A stretch of 64,000 nucleotides of DNA, from the NCBI GenBank assembly GCA_035458585.1, contig DATHZN010000009.1, forward strand, positions 1 to 64,000, written 5' to 3'. The DNA is from Marinobacterium_E sp035458585. Lineage in GTDB: Bacteria > Pseudomonadota > Gammaproteobacteria > Pseudomonadales > Balneatricaceae. Positions 61,052-64,000 of this stretch are shown piece after piece (positions within the stretch are counted from its first letter, which is position 1; every line of letters starts with the position of its first letter). The position numbers and the translations under genes are program-made. The notes under the pieces are model-generated. The model saw nothing but the letters and a program-made list of their open reading frames with translations. It had not been told where the DNA came from and ran no database searches.

Positions 61052-62602
61052 TTAAACCAAACGCTTGCGCTCGTTCGATGGGGGTATCCCCAACACCTCA
61101 CGATACTTGGCTATAGTGCGTCTGGCTACATTAAAACCTTGATCCTCCAGGATCTTTGCAATTTTGTTATCGCTTAGCGGCTTGCGACTGTCCTCATCGT
61201 CAACCAACTTGCGGATGACCGCTCGGATAGCCGTTGAAGAGGCTGCACCGCCATCGACAGTGCTGATATGGCTGGAGAAAAAGTACTTCAGCTCGAAGAC
61301 TCCGCGCGGTGTATGCATATATTTCTGCGTCGTAACACGAGAGATGGTCGATTCGTGCATCTCAACCGCCTCAGCGATATCGTGTAGGACCAGCGGTTTC
61401 ATACCCTCTTCACCCCGCTCGAGAAAGTCGATCTGTTTGGCAACGATCTGCGATGCGACTTTGAGCAGAGTCTCGTTACGGCTCTGAAGGCTTTTCAGGA
61501 ACCAACGTGCCTCTTGTAAGTTATCACGCAAGAACTGGTTTTGGGCACTGGTATCCGCACGCTTGATGAGGCTGGCATACTGCTCATTGATTCGGAGTTC
61601 TGGCGACACTTCGTTGTTGAGGCTTACCACCCAATCTCCTTTGACTTTGCGAACCAGTACGTCTGGAATCACATACTCAGCCGCATTTTCGATAACGGAT
61701 GTGCCCGGTCGTGGATTAAGTGTTTGTATCAGCTCGATAACTGACTGCAAACACTCCTCCTTGATCCGCATGCGGCGCATAATAGATTTATAGTCACGGT
61801 TACCCAAAAGCGCCAGATAGTCATGACACAGACGCAAGGCTTCAGGGCGCCATGGTGTATCAGGTGGCAGCTGTTTGAGTTGTATGGTGAGACACTCACT
61901 GAGATCGCGCGCAGCAACACCGGGAGGGTCAAACTGTTGCACGCGGTGCAGTACCGCCTCAACCTCATCAAGCTCAAACTCCAGGAACTCATCCGGAAAC
62001 TGCTCCTGACACTGCAGCAGTATATCGCCACAATCTGTTGTGAGGTAACCATCCAGATCGATCGCATCGATTAGGGTCTCGGCCACATAACGATCGGTGT
62101 CGCTCATGCGTGTCAGGTTTAGCTGCCAGGCGAGATAGTCCTGCAGCGTCTCCTGCTGAGAGTCATTATCGCCAGGTGTCCAGTCGTCATCACGTGTCGC
62201 GGAGCTGCTGGATGTACTGGTCTGGTAGGTATCATCCCATGAGCTGTCAGTCGAGAGCTCATCTGGGATACTCTCGTCCCACTGACTATCTGTTCCCGAC
62301 TCGTCACTAGGATCATCCCAATCAACTGAGTCAGTTTGATCAGTCGGCTCACTCAGCGCTTGCTCTGTTAACTCATTGGAACTGCCCTCTTTGGAATCAC
62401 GTTCGTCCAAATCGTTAGTGTGGTTGGAAGGTGCATCAGCTTCGTCATCCTCTACCACTTCCAGCAGAGGGTTACTGTCTAGGGCGTTTTGGATCTCGGT
62501 CTGCAACTCCAACGTCGACAGCTGTAGCAATTTGATGGCTTGCTGTAGCTGAGGCGTCATTGTTAATGACTGGCCGATCTTTAACTGCAGAGACTGCTTC
62601 AT
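61052..62602 (-). CDS. rpoN: RNA polymerase sigma-54 factor
   Basis: 516 residues. Region I is Gln/Leu-rich (LKIGQSLTMTPQLQQAIKLLQ), region II is a long acidic stretch (about 50-140), and region III carries the core-binding and DNA-binding parts. The RpoN box ARRTIAKYREVLGIP is near the end. It directs transcription that needs AAA+ activators. Confidence 0.97.
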   Translation of the reverse strand: MKQSLQLKIGQSLTMTPQLQQAIKLLQLSTLELQTEIQNALDSNPLLEVVEDDEADAPSNHTNDLDERDSKEGSSNELTEQALSEPTDQTDSVDWDDPSDESGTDSQWDESIPDELSTDSSWDDTYQTSTSSSSATRDDDWTPGDNDSQQETLQDYLAWQLNLTRMSDTDRYVAETLIDAIDLDGYLTTDCGDILLQCQEQFPDEFLEFELDEVEAVLHRVQQFDPPGVAARDLSECLTIQLKQLPPDTPWRPEALRLCHDYLALLGNRDYKSIMRRMRIKEECLQSVIELIQTLNPRPGTSVIENAAEYVIPDVLVRKVKGDWVVSLNNEVSPELRINEQYASLIKRADTSAQNQFLRDNLQEARWFLKSLQSRNETLLKVASQIVAKQIDFLERGEEGMKPLVLHDIAEAVEMHESTISRVTTQKYMHTPRGVFELKYFFSSHISTVDGGAASSTAIRAVIRKLVDDEDSRKPLSDNKIAKILEDQGFNVARRTIAKYREVLGIPPSNERKRLV

Positions 62603-62639
62603 CGCTCAGTTACCAAACTATCGGATATAGGATCACGGA

Positions 62640-63365
62640 TCATAATTTGAACTCGTCACCTAAATAGGCTTGACGGACCTGAGGGTTTGCCAATATGGCT
62701 TCAGCGTTGCCCTCAGCCAGAATCCTGCCTTCGCTTACTATGTAGGCCCGCTCGCAAATATCGAGTGTCTCTCGCACGTTGTGGTCAGTGATTAATACAC
62801 CGATGCCGCGATCCTTGAGGTGACGAATTGTCTGTTTAATATCACTCACCGAAATCGGGTCGACGCCTGCAAAGGGTTCATCGAGTAGAATAAACTTCGG
62901 ATCGTTAGCCAGTGCGCGCGCAATTTCGACTCGGCGGCGCTCGCCTCCTGACAGAACCATCCCTTTCGATTCACGAATATGGGTAATGTGAAACTCCTCA
63001 AGCAACTCGTCCGCTTTGACCGAGCGCTGATGCTGAGTCAGGTCTTTACGGGTCTCGAGTATCGCCATCAAGTTATCGTAGACACTGAGTTTGCGGAATA
63101 CCGACGCCTCCTGAGGCAGGTAACCAACACCTCGTCTAGCGCGTTCGTGGATTGGCATTCGAGTGATGTCGTCCTGCTGCAGACGAATAGCGCCCCTATC
63201 TGCAGCAACCAAACCTACAATCATGTAAAAGCAGGTGGTTTTGCCAGCGCCATTTGGGCCAAGGAGCCCAATAATTTCACCTTGTTCGACGCAGAGAGAA
63301 ACATCTTTGATCACTTCTCTACCGCGGTAGGCTTTTGCAAGAGAGTTTGCTTCCAGACGGATCAT
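62640..63365 (-). CDS. lptB: LPS export ABC transporter ATPase LptB
   Basis: 241 residues. Walker A LLGPNGAGKTTCFYMI, signature LSGGERRRVEIARAL, Walker B FILLDEPFAGVDP, and ITDHNVRETLDICERAY. It powers LPS extraction by LptFG. Start overlaps the lptA stop by 4 bases. Confidence 0.97.
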   Translation of the reverse strand: MIRLEANSLAKAYRGREVIKDVSLCVEQGEIIGLLGPNGAGKTTCFYMIVGLVAADRGAIRLQQDDITRMPIHERARRGVGYLPQEASVFRKLSVYDNLMAILETRKDLTQHQRSVKADELLEEFHITHIRESKGMVLSGGERRRVEIARALANDPKFILLDEPFAGVDPISVSDIKQTIRHLKDRGIGVLITDHNVRETLDICERAYIVSEGRILAEGNAEAILANPQVRQAYLGDEFKL

Positions 63366-63883
63366 GAACCGCTATCGCTACGAGGCTGAATGACCATGCG
63401 CACACGCGTGTCTGAGTTGGCGTCGCCATAGGCATTAACCAACGCCCGATTCATATCGTAGTTGATGCGTGCGCCGGTGAACTCATCTCCCGCCTGAACG
63501 ACCCTAGCGTTACCTAGAATTTCGAGTACTTGGTCGGCTACCCTATAGTCTAACTTTTCGCCAGTCGCTACAGTTACGGCCTGGTCTTCGGTCGGTTGTT
63601 GCTCAAAATAAGCAGGAGACCCATCGGAGATGATCTGATCTACATTTCCCTCGGCATCTCGACGCAGCTCAACACGTTCGCCTCTCAGGATCATACTGCC
63701 CTGGCTGATATCCACATCGCCTGTGTATATGGTGATACCGCTGTTGTCATCGATACTTGCTTTGTCAGCGGCGACGTAGATGGGCTGGTCTCGATCGCTT
63801 TCCAACGCATGGCTAGCAAGGGGAACCAGGGATAGTGCAAATACAAGCAGGGTTTTAATTGGACTGTGACTCTGTCGTGACAT
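63362..63883 (-). CDS. lptA: LPS transport periplasmic protein LptA
   Basis: 173 residues. Signal peptide ends at about 26 (PLASHA). Beta-jellyroll repeats follow: QPIYVAADKASIDDNSGITIYTGDV and MILRGERVELRRDAEGNVDQI. It forms the bridge carrying LPS across the periplasm. Start overlaps the lptC stop by 29 bases. Confidence 0.95.
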   Translation of the reverse strand: MSRQSHSPIKTLLVFALSLVPLASHALESDRDQPIYVAADKASIDDNSGITIYTGDVDISQGSMILRGERVELRRDAEGNVDQIISDGSPAYFEQQPTEDQAVTVATGEKLDYRVADQVLEILGNARVVQAGDEFTGARINYDMNRALVNAYGDANSDTRVRMVIQPRSDSGS

Positions 63884-64000
63884 AGTTGCCCCTTACCTGA
63901 GAAAGTAACTCCATGCGACGCTCAGCAGTATAGAACTCCATACCAACCGCTCGCGTGTGTCCGGAGCTGGTCTCTATTTCAACCGAATCGGCAGTAACTG
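63855..64000 (-). CDS. lptC: LPS transport protein LptC, C-terminal end (5' end outside window)
   Basis: The last 47 or so codons, translated by hand from the minus strand: VTADSVEIETSSGHTRAVGM, EFYTAERRMELLSQVRGNYV, ending TTESQSN. The GMEFYTAERRMELLSQVRG pattern is LptC's C-terminal edge. The frame stays open to base 64000. Confidence 0.9.
   Translation of the reverse strand, partial: VTADSVEIETSSGHTRAVGMEFYTAERRMELLSQVRGNYVTTESQSN

Noticed and set aside
1..64000. tRNA, rRNA, CRISPR arrays, insertion sequences or prophage genes
   Set aside because: I looked for cloverleaf-like blocks, regular spaced repeats, transposase or integrase motifs and terminal inverted repeats and saw none.

Overview
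This window is a piece of a gammaproteobacterial chromosome of moderate GC content. Two conserved blocks point that way: dusB-fis-purH-purD, and gatCAB / mreBCD-maf-rng-yhdP-nit / lptCAB-rpoN-hpf-ptsN-rapZ-npr, whose order matches what I recall from Pseudomonas. Oceanospirillales-type marine bacteria are the most likely group. That is inference from gene content, because there is no rRNA in the window. I see no tRNA, IS element, integrase or CRISPR array.

Layout. (1) 1-13.4 kb is housekeeping: the ssb 3' end, then on the minus strand the operon dusB-fis-purH-purD, prmA with a zinc-ribbon membrane protein, and accB-accC. A plus-strand pair follows (DUF2333 protein and an orphan ParA), then an unlisted 28-residue membrane peptide, hpt, ppa and fbp. 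(2) 13.4-32.6 kb is an accessory catabolic island lying between fbp and mpl, which are divergent neighbours in E. coli. (3) 32.7-47.9 kb carries mpl-ubiX-tsaB-uppP-rsmJ, slyX, a membrane-anchored cold-shock-domain protein, a DUF3108 protein overlapping an unlisted 57-residue cysteine-motif gene, hrpB, an EamA permease, an FAD oxidase, a TauE-type exporter and gatCAB. (4) 48-64 kb holds the cell-shape/RNase G/YhdP operon on the plus strand, converging on the LPS-transport/sigma-54/nitrogen-PTS operon on the minus strand.

The island is the exciting part. A divergent promoter region holds two copies of a palindrome (TATCCA-N3-TGGATA type) 21 bp apart. Leftward runs a ten-gene operon of about 11 kb. 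It begins with a cytoplasmic regulator that fuses a winged-helix DNA-binding domain to an ABC-type solute-binding domain. It continues with an SDR dehydrogenase, an alpha/beta TPP-dependent E1, a lipoyl protein with a dead acyltransferase domain, an aldehyde dehydrogenase, a separate lipoyl-free acyltransferase core, an E3, a KduD-like dehydrogenase and an AroQ-like dehydratase with altered active-site residues. Rightward runs a ribose-type ABC importer, a creatinase-like M24 protein lacking metal ligands and a cysteine-less FmdB-like protein with a His/Cys tail. A third copy of the palindrome lies upstream of lhgO at the island's right edge, tying it to the regulon. The simplest reading is a sensor-controlled pathway that imports a small polar compound, hydrolyses and oxidises it, and cleaves the product oxidatively to acyl-CoA through a divided E2. 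The substrate cannot be named from sequence alone.
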